A stretch of 64,000 nt of DNA from Hydractinia symbiolongicarpus (lineage: Eukaryota > Cnidaria > Hydrozoa > Anthoathecata > Hydractiniidae). Positions 22,460-35,169 of the stretch are shown here, in pieces. The position numbers were made by a program, and so were the translations under genes. A model generated the notes under the pieces. It searched no databases. It was not told the DNA's origin and was given only the letters and a program-made list of their open reading frames with translations. The number at the start of each line of letters is the position of its first letter. The stretch's first letter is position 1. The stretch is taken from the NCBI RefSeq assembly GCF_029227915.1, contig NC_079879.1, forward strand, positions 8,370,001 through 8,434,000, read 5' to 3'.

Positions 22460-25400
22460 TACCACTATTGCGCACCGAATTGCTAATAACGATTTAAAAC
22501 TTTCAAATTTGGGATTGAAAATTAAAATGGGTAATGGTGGATGCTTGAAATAAATAAAAACTGCAGTGTTAGAACTTATTATTTTCGTTACTTTCACATT
22601 TTGCTAAGGCTCTATCTATAAAGCTGGATCCTGAAGACCCTTTCTTAGATCTTGATTAAATATATGTACACTTTAAATCCCTCAAGGCTTCTTGTTGTGT
22701 AATTTCTCGTAATCATTGCTTTTGAATTTTGGTTAAAATTCGTTCAAAAGACTTACGCATACATTTTTGACTTAACAAATCTCCGAAAATTCTTGTGCTG
22801 AAATAAGAAATTGTGTCCGAACGTTTTTCTGCTGAACCGCAAAAATTTTAGTTCTGCGTGATAACGAATATGATAACAGAAATGCAGTACGGAATTGCAT
22901 AGAGGCTTGTGAATAAGCTTATTGCCCAGGGAAAAAAATTTAAATAAAAAGCCCTGCGACTTGAAGATTTCCGTCATTAGCCTGAAATATTCTGAAATTT
23001 GAAGTAGCCTTTAAAAACGGAGAACGATGGGGTATATAAACACACCATAAGTATCCATATTCTCAATTTTTATTCTAATTACCGTAAAATACAACTTAAT
23101 AGATAAAAAACAAAAATTAATTTTTTTACATATATATAGTATATATTCTAAAACAATAATTAAAACTTTAACTGGATATTTTTATAACTGATCTCGATCT
23201 GAAATATTCTGAAAATTCCAGGACGCAGGATTGCTATGTATGAACTTCACGATTCGAATATATATAATAACGTCTGAACAATTTCAATAAATTATTACTC
23301 GGTTAAGTTACCAATAAAATCCTTCAAAATTTCTCTCGTTGATGATTTCATATCTCATGTTAATAATCTGTTCCATCCACATCGTGTTACAAATATTAAA
23401 ATTATGGGCACAGTTGGGATTATTAGTTAAGTAAGGAACATTCTTGCGTAAAAATTTAAACGTATTTTTGGAAAATTTGTATAAATATGTTACGTTTGAT
23501 TCAATTCATCATGTTTCAGAAATATTGTACAAAGCATGAATTACAGACAACTAAATTTAAGCAATGAGAAGAACAAGGATATGTATAAAGCTAATCTGTT
23601 TTGCTTTAAAATGTTAGCAAGACAATTATTAATTTTAACAGATACATTGCCAGCATCGTCGTAACATTGACTGTATCAATTCTGTATATATATCAAGGGA
23701 AAGTTCATAAGGTTTTTAAAATGACCTTTGAAAAAGACAAACCTGAGAGCCTTCACTACAATGAATAAACCTTAAGACGTCCTCTCGCAAGTTACAATGG
23801 GAAGTATTATTAACGTGATCACTGAGGTCTGGAGCTTGTTGTAGTGAGTGCCTACATTATATTTTCCAATACCGTTAATAGAACCTGAAGGGAATGAATC
23901 TACTAAGGTTCTGCAGATAAAACTTTTTTAGGTTTAATGGGTTTCGATTTAGAAATCCCTTTGTCGAAAAAGATTTTAAGTTAAAGGTTTGCTTTTTACA
24001 AATGGAAGAAGTCTCGTCATTAGTGCTAGAAGTGCCACATTGATTAACTAACGTTTGGGCTAATGCAAAAGGAACAACTTCGGGGTGATACGGACGTTTC
24101 CTTTTTCTTTTATTTTGCTTTGTCATCATAATGTATGACAACCTAGCTTAAAATATTGAGCAGAACGCTTTAACGTAGCTTTACTCAAACCTTTAGAAAC
24201 TGAAGGGATTAGTTACATTGCCCACAATGTTTGTCATTATCGTAAAATAAAATAGATACTGGTTGTAAATTCTTATTTGAAGGCAGATGAGGAAAAATCT
24301 TCTGATTTAAAACCATCTAGAATCACAGCTGACCACAATCAGGATAAAAAGTTAAAATATTTCTCTTAAATAAACTGTTAAGGGCTTATAAGAATAGCTT
24401 TATTCTGTATAGTTACAACGTCTGGCTGTCTACACAGAGTTAGCTACACAGGATGAATGGCTAGCTAACTGAAAACTTGAAAGTGCTTTCTACACGGGAA
24501 AACAAATCTGAAGACTTACATGCAGATACAAAAACTGGATGGTTCGAGTATAGGGAAATTTCGTGAAGCTCTATACAAGTTATAAAGCTAAATACGGATC
24601 CACGTTTGACAGCAACATCATGCTTTCTTCACCCTCACAACTTCGCTAGCCTTGTTTTTATTTTTGACTTTCTTGCGTATTTTATATGGAGCAAATTTTT
24701 AACCTCTGCGAAATTTACCAGCCAATAGGATGCGTCCAAAATTACCATAAATGGAAGACACAAGACCGTACATAGGCATAATTTTCACAGGTTCTTGACT
24801 TCTATTTTGACTTAGTTTTCTTCGTGTCTCTAAGTTGAGAAATGTTGAAGACCATGAAAAAACAATATTCAAAAAACTGAATGAAACATTATATGTATTT
24901 TTTTCTCAGGGCAAGCAAAGTTTTGAAATTTTTACAATTTTAAGAGTTTTTAAGATAAATTGAGAAACTTGGGAAATAAAGATTTATCAACAACAATTAA
25001 GCCTTTCCTAATACATATACAATGGTTGATAAAATCAAAAAGCTAAAATAGGAATAACAACGTTAATCATCAGTTAGCTAGCTAGGTTATGGAGCTTAAA
25101 GGTAACATTAGATAAGACAGATACCCAGTTAAATATGGCTAAACTGGGAAGACGCATATATAGACAGCTAGCTATTTTTGTATAGTAAAACACATATAAA
25201 AGAAACAAAAGCAATATGAAAATATATATGACATTTGCAGTAAGTTCAACAAACCAAAGTTTCGCTAGCACATTTGTTTGATAGCCAGCTAACAGCTTTA
25301 TGTAGCATTTTGAATTTTAGGACAAATACATTAGTTACGCACCAGGGGAAAAATTAATTCTGCAAAAAACGGGGTAAAATATAAAGTGACTTTTTCCTGG

Positions 25401-26630
25401 CAAATGCGAGTCTGCCTGACACGTAGCTCTAGCGACATAAAAACATAACGTCTAAAAATATCAAAGTTCTTACTATTTGTGAATCCAAATCGACTGTAAA
25501 CCCAAGCTTTCTTTTTCTTTTTTTAACTTTTCTTTACTATTTCTAGCTCCACTCTTCACTTTCGAAGTAACTTCTCCTAGCTTCTAACTTTACTTTTGTA
25601 CTTCTACTTCTTTACTTGGACTTTTCTTTCTCTCACTTTTGGCACTTTTTTGAAGACGAAGGGACCGTTCTTTAATTGTTGTTTTGTGTGTCGATGGTAA
25701 CCCTGTTCTAAATTATGTTTTTTTAATCCACTCTGCTTCTCCACTTTGAATTTTCTTGCTTTTAATATCTGCACTTTTTTATGACTAAAGGATCTTCAAA
25801 ATTGAGACATTCTTTATCTGCTTCTTTAGTTCGCCTTTGTCGAAAACTTTGTCGCGAAAGTACAAACATGTACTGTAAGTGTGTCAAGTTTGATTCAATT
25901 TGGAGATCAAAAGTTACGGAAGGAAACTTTTACATTATGTACGCACATTGTAGGGCAGTAATAATAATACCAAATGCAGATCAATAATCCTACCTCTAGA
26001 TACTTTTGGGGTTCAACTTAGGTTCTACTACATTAAGGAGATTTTCCAAAGATTTATGAAGTCAGAACCCTGTTTTATACTCTCAAAATTACTTTGTTAA
26101 TCTATCATTTTACTTTTTAAATTTTTTAAATATTTTGCGAGTTTGCAGCTTTAATTACCTATAATTTCAGCCTGAAATTTAGAAACAATGTGCATCTCAT
26201 CAAACAAAAAAGATGTGTGTAATCTTTGAGCATAGGCAACACGTTCTGTTGGAGGTATCGCAAATTTCAGCAATCACTGACAAAGTCATAGTGATCTCCT
26301 CCCAGTAGTAAATTTGAAATCCGTTTTTTAAAAATAATTTAGTACGCCCATTTTTGTTACTGGTGAAATTGGATCTTTATGCTTTGTGATATTTTGCTTC
26401 CTGTTATTACATGGCTCAAGTCTATCACTGCATGACTGCCTCATTTATTATACATTTAACACTGGTTGACCACATTTTTGTGAAATTTCAGTGTCATCAT
26501 TTTTTTTGTGGGTTGGCGGTTTGACAGGCCTGGTTGAGAATGTTAATTGATCGCACTTGCCAGTGGAAACATAACAAGAAATATTTCATAAGTGTAATAT
26601 TAAGGCCACATCTCTAATGGCGTTATCAAA
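22460..26630. other. Intergenic, nothing recognised
   Basis: A long AT-rich stretch without a protein-like open frame. It contains scattered TAGC/GCTA-rich patches (24450, 25075, 25280) and a CTTCT-rich tract at 25500-25660. I see no gene, RNA or well-bounded mobile element. Confidence 0.4.
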
Positions 26631-26639
26631 GCCTTTGGT

Positions 26640-27760
26640 TTTTAGCCTCTATATACTTTCTAGAAGAGAAGCTCGTGATCCGTATTAAAAAAAGGTTGTC
26701 TCTCCCTTTATATCTAATTGAGCCTCGTCTCCTTGTTGTTATGAGTATGGGACGTTGTCACATACTTTGTTAACACAAACGGTAAGAAATTTCTTGATTT
26801 TGTCGTGTTGGTTGACAACAAAACCTCCTTTCTTGTATGATATGACACACTTTGAATGTAAGTTCTCGCTTATTAAAACGAAGACACAAAGCATCTCTAA
26901 CTTCTTGTTTATTTAAGTCTACAATTTGCTCTTTTTTATATTGCATTAATCCACGAACTTTCACTTTTGTCACAAGCTTGATGTAAGATATTCTTTACAT
27001 TTTCCTCACTGTTTTTTATGCTCGGAACTTACTTTTTGCTTTTAAGTTGTTGAAGCGTATCACCATTCTCGTCGAACTGTTTCGAAGTTTTGTTTCTTTT
27101 GTTACGATCGATGCTTTTTTGTAATCTCATTTGAGGCTTGGTATTGGATTTTAGTTAATATCTTAACACGCAAGCCTCTATCTGTTGCCTCAACAGTAAT
27201 AAGTACCAATCCACATAATGCTAGTAGCTAAGAGTTTGCTGCTTATTCCTTCGTCGAATGGTGAAACATTATTTTCAAAACCATCGATGTTTCGAAGACA
27301 ATAAGCAAATTCGCCCTGGTACGCTTTTGTGTATGCAACATAAGTAGCTTGAGGTTGAGAACCCGCAAATAGACATATTAAGTTATTTGTCCAACTTTAT
27401 AACTAGTTGTTTTGGAATTTTACTTACACTTATTGGATGTCCTTTTTATAGTTATGTTTGCAGGAGTAGTAAGGTTGTCGTCATTTAACTGGTTCTGTGG
27501 CTGACGATGTTTCGCATTTTGGTGTCTTGTGAGTCCTTGTTGTGTTTTGCATGTCTTGGAGCAAATATCACAGGAAAAACAGCTTTCAGAAGGGTCGTCA
27601 ACTATCTCTTCAACAATTTCTGACAATTCTTCAGTTTAATCACGATTTTTCTCTAATAAATCTTCATCAATACACCTTTCCCGAGACTTGTTCTTCTGAT
27701 GTGCCGCAACTTCTTCTGTTGAGTTTTATGAAAAACGGACAACAGATTTGAATTCCTTAT
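26640..27760 (-). pseudogene. Decayed LINE (RT C-terminal half) with N-terminal C2H2 zinc finger
   Basis: Minus-strand reading. At 27626-27420 lies a C2H2 finger, CDICSKTCKTQQGLTRHQNAKH, in an acidic context. From ~27400 downwards come PQATYVAYTKAYQGEFAYCL and ISSKLLATSIMW, then DRQYQASNEITKKH, then NKQEVRDALCLRFNK, KKGGFVVNQHDKIKKF and DEAQLDIKG, spread over several frames. These follow the order of the thumb, zinc-knuckle and C-terminal part of non-LTR reverse transcriptases, including a D..LDIK motif as in restriction-like endonucleases. The palm domain is missing between finger and thumb, and frames are broken repeatedly, so this is a dead copy. Confidence 0.6.
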
Positions 27761-27769
27761 CAAAAATGT

Positions 27770-29540
27770 CATAAACAAAGAAAATTTTGAAACAATGCAG
27801 CAAGTAAACAACCTGCTATTCTAATTTAAAGATTTGTGGCATGTCCAACCTTCTTTTGAAAACGAGACGGGACATGGTAACTTGAGCATTAAGACTTTAA
27901 CTGTGATATACATCTCTTCAAAATAGCACTTTCTGTTGGCGTATCAAGTTAAACTTTTACACATAAATTAAACAAACTATGCTGAATTCAAATATGGTAT
28001 TTATATTATACGAGTTTAAAAAAAGTATGACTCATGGTCTCGGGAAAGGTGCATAACACCCAAAATTTCATCAAAATCTTTTTCATCAAAGTAAATCCTC
28101 GCCAAGGGCATCCATTATTAACAATTCTGTGCAGTGTTAAACCGGCCACCCTGCTTGTGAACAATAGAGACGCATTATAGACGACCCAGATTTATCTCTA
28201 TCTAATGACTATGTGAAAAGGTACGAATTTTAAAATTGTCCAAATAGCTTGAAAAAATGCGATGGTTTAAGACTATATTCTAATAAAGGTCATGCCATGG
28301 CAACATCACTGTATGTGTGTGAACTACTTAAGCAGAATTATTTTCGCAGTATATTCTTAGGTATCATGTGCGTACATTTGCACAAGCAGAAAATATAAAT
28401 AACAGATTACCACGATTGAAGACATCCAGAAGGAAAATGTTGAAAATCGATTTTAGTGTCTTTTAGGTCCTGTAAAAATTTCAAAAAGATCTGTAAACAC
28501 TTCAAGACAGAAAAGGGCTTGCTGGAGAAACTTTTGCGGTTTTTTGGAAAATTCGCAAAAATTTATTCCCGTGAAAATTACTTTCTGTTTTAAATCGCAA
28601 AAGCTTCTTCCCTAAAAATGTTTCCATTAGAAATTGTCTCACAGAATTTCACTTGTAATATACAAAATTTATGAAAACTAGTCCAAACTAGAGGGAAAAC
28701 GTTTTCCGCAAAAATTATTTTTGTGCAACCGTAAAAAACTTTTTCTCGCAAAATGAAAAATTTTCGGGGAAAGCTGAACTGAAAAAGTTCTTTTTCGCAA
28801 ACACTTTCTAAAAGTAAACAACCCTAATGATCCTTCGTTTTCTGCATGAGTAAGTAAGTGCCACCCTCGTCCCCAGTTTTTTTTGTCTTTTTGATATGAG
28901 ATTTTTCGACGTCATCTTTCATATCAAAAACGCAAAAACACCTGGGGACGAGGGCAGGTGAGTGCAACACATGTAGACAGATGTAAAAAAATCAACCACA
29001 ACTTAATATATAATAAAAAAACGTATCAATATGTATGCTTCCATTCCTTCTAAATTAAATATAATAACCCAACACGATTCGGTGGTGTTATCAGCTTTAT
29101 TCAAGGTTCTGTACACATTCTCGATACGATAGAAAGTAATACACTTAATTCAATATATGACAGATTTATTCTTGGAAATCAAAATTCTTGGCTGGCATCG
29201 CCATTCCTTTCCCTAAAACCAAAAGAACACAAACGTTTCTGAAATCTATAAAGCAGATAAATGTGCTCAATTAATCATTTTACACTCGTATTAATGTATT
29301 ACTGTACTAATCAATAAATGAAATTTGTTTAATTCTTGGGTCTATTGTCTAAAAACTTAAAGGGCTGATAATCTTTGGAAAATTGGCTGTAAATTATAAT
29401 AGATCAGATTATCATAAACCCAACATTCGTTAAACCATGAAATGTTTCAAGGCGAAGTATAAATTTGATTATATTTAAATTAACCTAAAACACATCTGCT
29501 TACCGAGTTCTAAGATTCTGCTACAACAATCCTCATAACT
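27770..29540. other. Intergenic with a foldback repeat
   Basis: No gene seen. 28500-28810 is rich in TTTTTCGCAAAA-type words that also occur near 40.5-40.9, 41.75, 50.1 and 63.25 kb and look like a dispersed repeat. A foldback element lies at 28864-28954. Confidence 0.45.
28864..28954. repeat. Foldback element with ~38-bp arms
   Basis: The arms share CCTCGTCCCCAG and TTTTTGATATGA blocks in inverted order, with a short centre containing CGACGTCAT. The GGGGACGAGG terminus recurs at about 36193 and 36598, suggesting a dispersed MITE family. Confidence 0.65.
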
Positions 29541-29548
29541 AGGAATCT

Positions 29549-30142
29549 TTGCGTACTACGAATAGGTTTTTTAGTGATTACTTAGTAATGCAGAAATTTT
29601 CTAGATTGCGTCATGGAAACTTTCAAACAGCTTTCATTCAAAGCTTACCTATGGGAGACCGTTCCGGTATCACAAAAATCACTAGCCGTTACTCCGTTTC
29701 TTTTGTCATTACGGAATCGAAAAGTTTGGATGAAATGGTTGTAGATGACAAAACCTCCGCACAACATTTCAATGCGAGTAAAAATCCACACGCCACAAGT
29801 TTCCTTAACCTCGGACGTGACGCCATGCTTGTGGCTCCACTGCCGACTAAATTCAACGCAACGCAACGTGATTAAAGCCACCTGGGTAATTTCGTTCGTA
29901 ACGCACCTGAAGAGCAATTTCACGAGTTTTTGATCGAAACAGCTAAAAGCATGCAGAAGAAACTGTCACGGCGTAGGGCTTCACCCTTGTGGCTGTCTAC
30001 CGCTGGTCATGGTGTGGCTTGGCTGCATGCAAGGATTGATGAATCACCGAAGTATTATTCCTACACGCCCTTTAAGACTCACAAGGATGCTACGAAACTT
30101 GGAGCTGGAGGTTTCTCAACAGAGCTCTACAAAGAAAAGTAA
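29549..30142 (+). pseudogene. DUF6940-like gene, interrupted
   Basis: Read in frame, the sequence gives LRHGNFQTAFIQSLP, then SFVITESKSLDEMVVDDKT, FLNLGRDAMLVAPLP, a TAA at 29873-29875, then SHLGNFVRNAPEEQFHEF, PLWLSTAGHGVAWLHARI and SPKYYSYTPFK. This ordered set of blocks matches a small eukaryotic family I associate with DUF6940. Between FIQSLP and SFVI the expected LWETVPVSQKSLAVTPF is present only in another frame, so two compensating indels flank it (near 29649 and 29695). The TAA sits where the family usually has Tyr. Two indels and one stop suggest a recent pseudogene, though sequencing error cannot be excluded. Function of the family is unknown to me. Confidence 0.6.
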
Positions 30143-30636
30143 CCTGCACAGTAAGCCTTGCGTCTCTTCTGAGTTTTAGTATAATACCCTATTCTCACTA
30201 ATTTTATTTCGCATGTATATATTTATGCGCAAGTTTAAAGTCCCTCACGCATACCAGGGGGGAAATGGTAAAATTCTTGTGTTTTCAGCAAAATATAGAT
30301 GCGTTTCTTTTTATGTTAATTGTATATTCGTGCAAATGGTTTTGCGTGTAAATGGTTTTGCGTGTAAATTCTGTACTAAATTTCGCGGATTATAAACTTT
30401 GTTCCACAAAAGCGCGAAAATTAGTACATGTGAAAATTAAAACATAAGATATTTTAATGGTCGTTAATAGCTTTTCAAAAGAGTAAAATAAATAGAGTGT
30501 ATCTGCATCTCATACCTATAGGCCGTTGATTTTATGAGCATCTTTTTACATCTTTTTATTTGCTTTTTGATATGAATCACCCAGGCGAAGGATCGAAAAA
30601 GTATGATTGGTCCATAACAACAATTACGGACAAATT

Positions 30637-31195
30637 ATGAAGTATCATTTTACATATGAAGATACACTATTAACGTACAAGCATGCTTTGGTGAAGTTGA
30701 ACAATGATCCAACATTTCGTAAGATCTTGTCATCTGTGATTCGAGATTGTCACCATATTTGAAGTGGCATTTGTCAATGTTTCCAGTGAAGAGGTTGATG
30801 ATTGCAATAACAAAACAAGTGACGTTGAAACGAGCGACATATCAGGAATGCTTGAAACGCGCAATGAGGAAAGATTTGTTCGCTACGATCATTCTCAAAC
30901 GGAATTCTCAGCCATTATACCGAATCCTTGTGTAAATAAAGAGTTTCGGTCGTTCTACCATATTGGCGAATTTATGAGAAATGCTCCAGAAAATGGTATA
31001 GATGAATTTTGGAAGAGCATAGGGAAAGCGACAACTGAAGTGTTGGAAGAAAATCCTAAGAAAATGTTTTATTTGTCTTCAAATCTAATAATCTCGCCGT
31101 CGTTGGTACCTTGGATGTATGCACGTATTTATTTAAGCGCAGAAAAATACTTGCATCAACTGTACAAAACTTCTCAGTCAGTAAAAAGCATGTAA
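30637..31195 (+). pseudogene. Second DUF6940-like copy, frameshifted
   Basis: It starts with ATG at 30637: MKYHFTYEDTLLTYKHALVK, then LNNDPTFRKILSSVIRDC, and hits TGA at 30760. In the +1 frame, overlapping that point, it continues FEVAFVNVSSEEVDD, FYHIGEFMRNAPENGIDEFW, KMFYLSS, VPWMYARI and ends TAA-terminated after SVKSM. The block order parallels the neighbouring copy (HxGxFxRNAPE, then a PLW/MFYLS block, then W-hARI, then K(Y)LH), but the WETPPV-type segment is missing at the frame change. The copy is diverged and probably non-functional. Alternatively a short intron or sequence error hides an intact gene. Confidence 0.5.
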
Positions 31196-32376
31196 CATTT
31201 TAGATTAAAGTAAATCCTGGTTCCTGTACTTTTTTAACTACTCTTTCAAGACTTGATTTTATCGATGTTCAGCTGCTGTGTCTTAAGCTGAGATGTTAAT
31301 GCATAAAATCTTTTCTATAATCTTTTTTTTTGTATTTTGATATTGCATCTGCCTTTGTCTGCCGTCCATTCCAATATTTGTATATTCGCATTCACGGGAT
31401 TTAAGCCTTCAATTTTTTATAAGTTTGAAATACGGATGTACTGTTTTGCTACCCTACAACAATTAATAAAAAAGACAAAACTAACAAGCAAACATACTGA
31501 TGCAAGTTTACTGGTAGAAGTAAAATAGATGCAGCAATCTGATCTATTAAATAAATTTTAACAAAGAGTCTAAATTTTTGTCACCTAAAATTTCGTCACT
31601 TCTGAGAGTGACTATGTTTGAACCGAAAGGTGGTATTTATTTATTGAATACTTAGTTTTCTCAATCTGCTACAAGTCACTCTTTTTTTAACACGTATATT
31701 TTCTCGCAATTTAACTATTGCCCTTTTATGTGGATGTTTTGTAATATAAAGTTTTATCCACCCTTACTAGTACTCACCGTCGAGCATTATCAGTGAGACA
31801 CGGCCTCTCTCTTACTGACTCAAACTATTTAACTTGAACAAATCAGGACTCAATTCACCAGAAAATATCTTTGTTATCTTATATTGTCAGTATTTGCTTT
31901 ATCAGTAACAATGTGTTATGAATGTTTTACAATTTTAGTTTTTACTTTTCAATAGTTGGTGTGAATTAGTTTTTTTTCACTATACATCTAAACCAACTCT
32001 AAATAAATAAATAAATCAATAAAATAAACATATATTACTATTTCGTTTCGTTTCACAGATCATCCATTGATAACGGATTTGCGCAAAATCGTACCGCAAG
32101 TATATTATAATACTCAACTTTCCGATTGTGAGCTAAACGAATGCAAGTGGCTACGGGCAAATTCGCGAGGACTAACAATTAGTTTGATACAATTCCTAAA
32201 TATATATAGTTAATGAAATCACAAAACTCTGTTTGCTTTGATGGTTCTCCTTTCGTTGTAGATTAACAGAATTTAAAGTTCAGGAATAAATTTGGATAAT
32301 ACGGGTTTCTCGTATTCTTTGCCTCGTTATCAAGTCACCTTAGAACCGAGGCTTGGAATGGTAGAATATAATCAAA

Positions 32377-32520
32377 ATGGCTACGGAAAGTGGAAGTAGC
32401 AGTGCTGTGAGTAAAGAAGAATTGTTGGAACTGTTATTAAGAGATATTGATTTACCATTTGCAATTATTAACGAGTCAAAAAAACAAGTTGCTGAATTAG
32501 ATACTTGGGGAGTTTTATAA
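32377..32520 (+). CDS. Possible 47-residue ORF, unknown
   Basis: An ATG in a favourable context (AAAATGG) opens a 47-codon frame, MATESGSSSAVSKEELLELL and onward to a TAA. Its composition (Ser-rich N-terminus, acidic/Leu helix KEELLELLLRDID) looks more protein-like than its surroundings. It may be a first-exon or transposon-ORF fragment. I do not recognise it, there is no obvious splice donor, and no partner exon was identified. Confidence 0.22.
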   Translation: MATESGSSSAVSKEELLELLLRDIDLPFAIINESKKQVAELDTWGVL

Positions 32521-33209
32521 AAAAATTGCATATTTTTTTTTCGAAAAGTTGCAATGCAAGTGATATTAGAAAGAGGAATTTATACTCTTTTTTGCCCGCA
32601 CTTAAAACTTACCAATAGATGTTATTAATACAGAGAATTAAATTAGCGCCTCTCTTAAGTAAGTTTTCGGTTAAACATCCACAATTTAACAAGCATCCAA
32701 GAAACTTATTTGATCTAGTTTGATTTATGATCCACCCATAAGGTTTGCTCGTCGGATTATGTAAAAGCTTTGAGAGCGAGTATAGAAATACTTTTTTTTC
32801 TGCTGGAGATACTACTGTAGTAGCCTTTCTAAAAAACATATCAGAACACTAAATGATTTTTTTTTCTTTCCCAAATATGACAAAGTACATTGAATATGCA
32901 TTCATTTTCCACCATAATGTAGTAGAAACTTCGTCTCTTTTTCTATATAAAAGTAATATATAACAAACTTTAAATTTATAACACATCGCTGCTGAGAGGT
33001 GTATATCGATGACGCTTACAGACAAAAGCAAAGAACAGACATGGTTCCAACCGAAGAAGAAGCATATAAACGAAAACTGGGTGTACATCTTTTTACGCTT
33101 TTTATATCAAAACACTACAAAAAGCACAAATATGGGATATGCGGGGAATATGTACAACGGGCAAATATATTTGTTATTTTTATCGACTCTGTTTTGAAGT
33201 GCAAATTTC

Positions 33210-33237
33210 CGTGGATTTTGCACGGGTTAACGACTAG
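33210..33237 (+). mobile_element. Helitron-like 3' terminus
   Basis: Hairpin CCGTG...CACGG, then GTTAACGA and CTAG followed by T, matching the 3' end at 17645. The matching 5' end was not found upstream, so this is a truncated element. Confidence 0.5.
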
Positions 33238-33722
33238 TCTTTTATAATTCCGACGTTGTTTTGAATGAATTATTATTGTCATTATTGTATGCAAAGCTCA
33301 AGCGTCAGAAGTTGAAAAAAGAAACAATTCATACCAAGTATAAACATTTTTGTGCAAACATGCGTGACGAATCATAACTCATTATCACTGAGCTGCCATA
33401 AAAGTGTGCTATATTTTTCGAACATAATGTTCACTGAATCGATATATAAAGTCTGTTTATTTCATATAGGTGACATTTAACTGCATTTTCGCTTTATGCA
33501 TTGCTTTATACATCCATATACCCTCTGGATCGTGTATGTATAAAATATGTAAAAAGTAATAACTGGTCCAATGCAGATTAAGTGTTCGACGTAACTAAGT
33601 GTGGTCACACGGACTTTGTATTATGCGATAGACTTGTGTGTAGAATCAAATAGTCACAAGCGCAAAACAAATTCACCATCGTTAATAACAGGAGAAGAAA
33701 AATAGATATTGTTTCAGTTGAG

Positions 33723-34810
33723 TTCATTCTTCACTGTGATAAGGCTTGACGTATAAATGCAAAAGAAGTGTGAGAGTTTCAAGAAAAGCAATCTGGCAGA
33801 AATGTACAAACACTTCTGCTTGAGTTTATTTACCTTTTTAATGACAGTCCCAAAAGAAGTAATGATTTCTTTAAATTATATTAGTGGATAGGTCACTTTG
33901 GATGAATATATTTGTATTTGTTTGATCTGATAAAACACAATTATGGCTAAAGATGTCTAGAGAATATCCCTTTTTTGCATTTTCCACATAATCTTCCTTC
34001 TCGATATTTGTAGCAAGAATTGTAATTTGTATACTTTCCAGGTTTGCAACATTACTTTGGAGGACAGGGTATAAAATGTACATCACCACCTGTTGTAACG
34101 TATGCCCAAAAAGTTCCTTGACTAGTTATAGTGTTGTCATCACACATACTTCATATGAAACTTCATACAAGACACATTTGACTGCACATATGGCTTAGAA
34201 TCATTTTTATAGTGGATTCGACCGTTGTTTAAACTGTACATTTTTTTAAGACGACAACGCAAACTAAGGTATAAACATGTCCGCCAAATACTCCTGAGTC
34301 GATCAATATATTTTGTATATATATCAATATATTTTGTACCTTGTACTGGTTTTAAAGCTTTCTTCATGATGCATCTGACTGGTAAATATCGAGTTTTAAA
34401 TTAATATTTTAGCATCTGTTTTATATATAGCTCCTCAACTCATCCTGGCTTTGTTTTCCAAAAATGCGCATTTCTCAGCAAACAGAGTGTTAACATCCGT
34501 AGCTTTTTTTACACCACCGTTTAAGGCAAAGTTTCTATTTTTGATGGATTTTGTATTTTTTATTAATACTATATAGTATGGACATTAAAAGCACTCCGGC
34601 CGAATTGCCATAATTATCCATAATCTTCCTAATCGAAGCATGAATTGATCACCTCTGCAAGAATTGTTCATAAAGCTACATCTAAAGCTTTGGTTTCATT
34701 TCAACAATTTAGCATCATAAAAAATTAGGGGAGTCCTGGTGTATTTATAAATGCTGTGATTTATCTTGAAGTCGACAGGCCCATTCTTTCCTCTTTTTCT
34801 ATGTTACACA
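33723..34810 (-). pseudogene. Copy E: inverted, deleted fragment of the beta-helix membrane family
   Basis: Minus-strand pieces align in order with copies A-D. From the right come beta-helix parts at about 34810-34440 (matching the GGAL/SGGAI region), then the Cys-rich block with RTKYID-type and SYSLNNG-type segments at about 34370-34140, and GYSLDIFSHNCVLSDQTNTNIF near 33990-33915. After that only a short C-terminal scrap (HLYVKPYHS region) at 33768-33723 remains, so the membrane segments are deleted. Frames are broken. It is the only family copy on the minus strand. Confidence 0.75.
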
Positions 34811-34816
34811 TAGAGA

Positions 34817-35160
34817 TGAAAGATATTAGACGGGTTTAAACGTCATCAAAAAACCTTTAAACCACAATATCCCTGCAACCATTTGTCATAAGTACATGAT
34901 CCTATACATTTTCTTGATCAGCGTTTCAAGATCTATACGATAAAGGCAACGGGTATAAAAATATCTAAAGAAAAATTTTTAGTACTTTCAGTAGGGACTT
35001 TGCTGACGTTAGCAAAATTTTTAAACCTTTATATCTTCTTAACTCTTCGTTAATAGCACATGATAATCATCAGCGTTTTAAACTTTGCACATTACAGGAA
35101 AACGGATAAACAAATTTTTTTGTATGCACTGGTGACGTCAACAAAACACCTAAAACAACC
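34817..35160 (+). repeat. Helitron-interior-like repeat fragment
   Basis: These are reverse-complement versions of the units seen at 19.4-20.6 kb: blocks around TGATCCTATACATTTTCTTG, GATCAGCGTTTCAAG and GCTGACGTTAGCA. No termini are visible, so it is a fragment. Confidence 0.5.
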
Positions 35161-35169
35161 TATTTTTTC

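Larger units (their letters stand above)
31200..33720. other. Intergenic, mostly unannotated
   Basis: AT-rich. It contains the possible small ORF at 32377-32520 and a Helitron-like 3' end at 33210-33237. Otherwise nothing recognised. Confidence 0.4.

Noticed and set aside
29645-29923. Antisense open frame overlapping the DUF6940-like copy
   Set aside because: It is the mirror of a real coding remnant and shows no protein-like features of its own.
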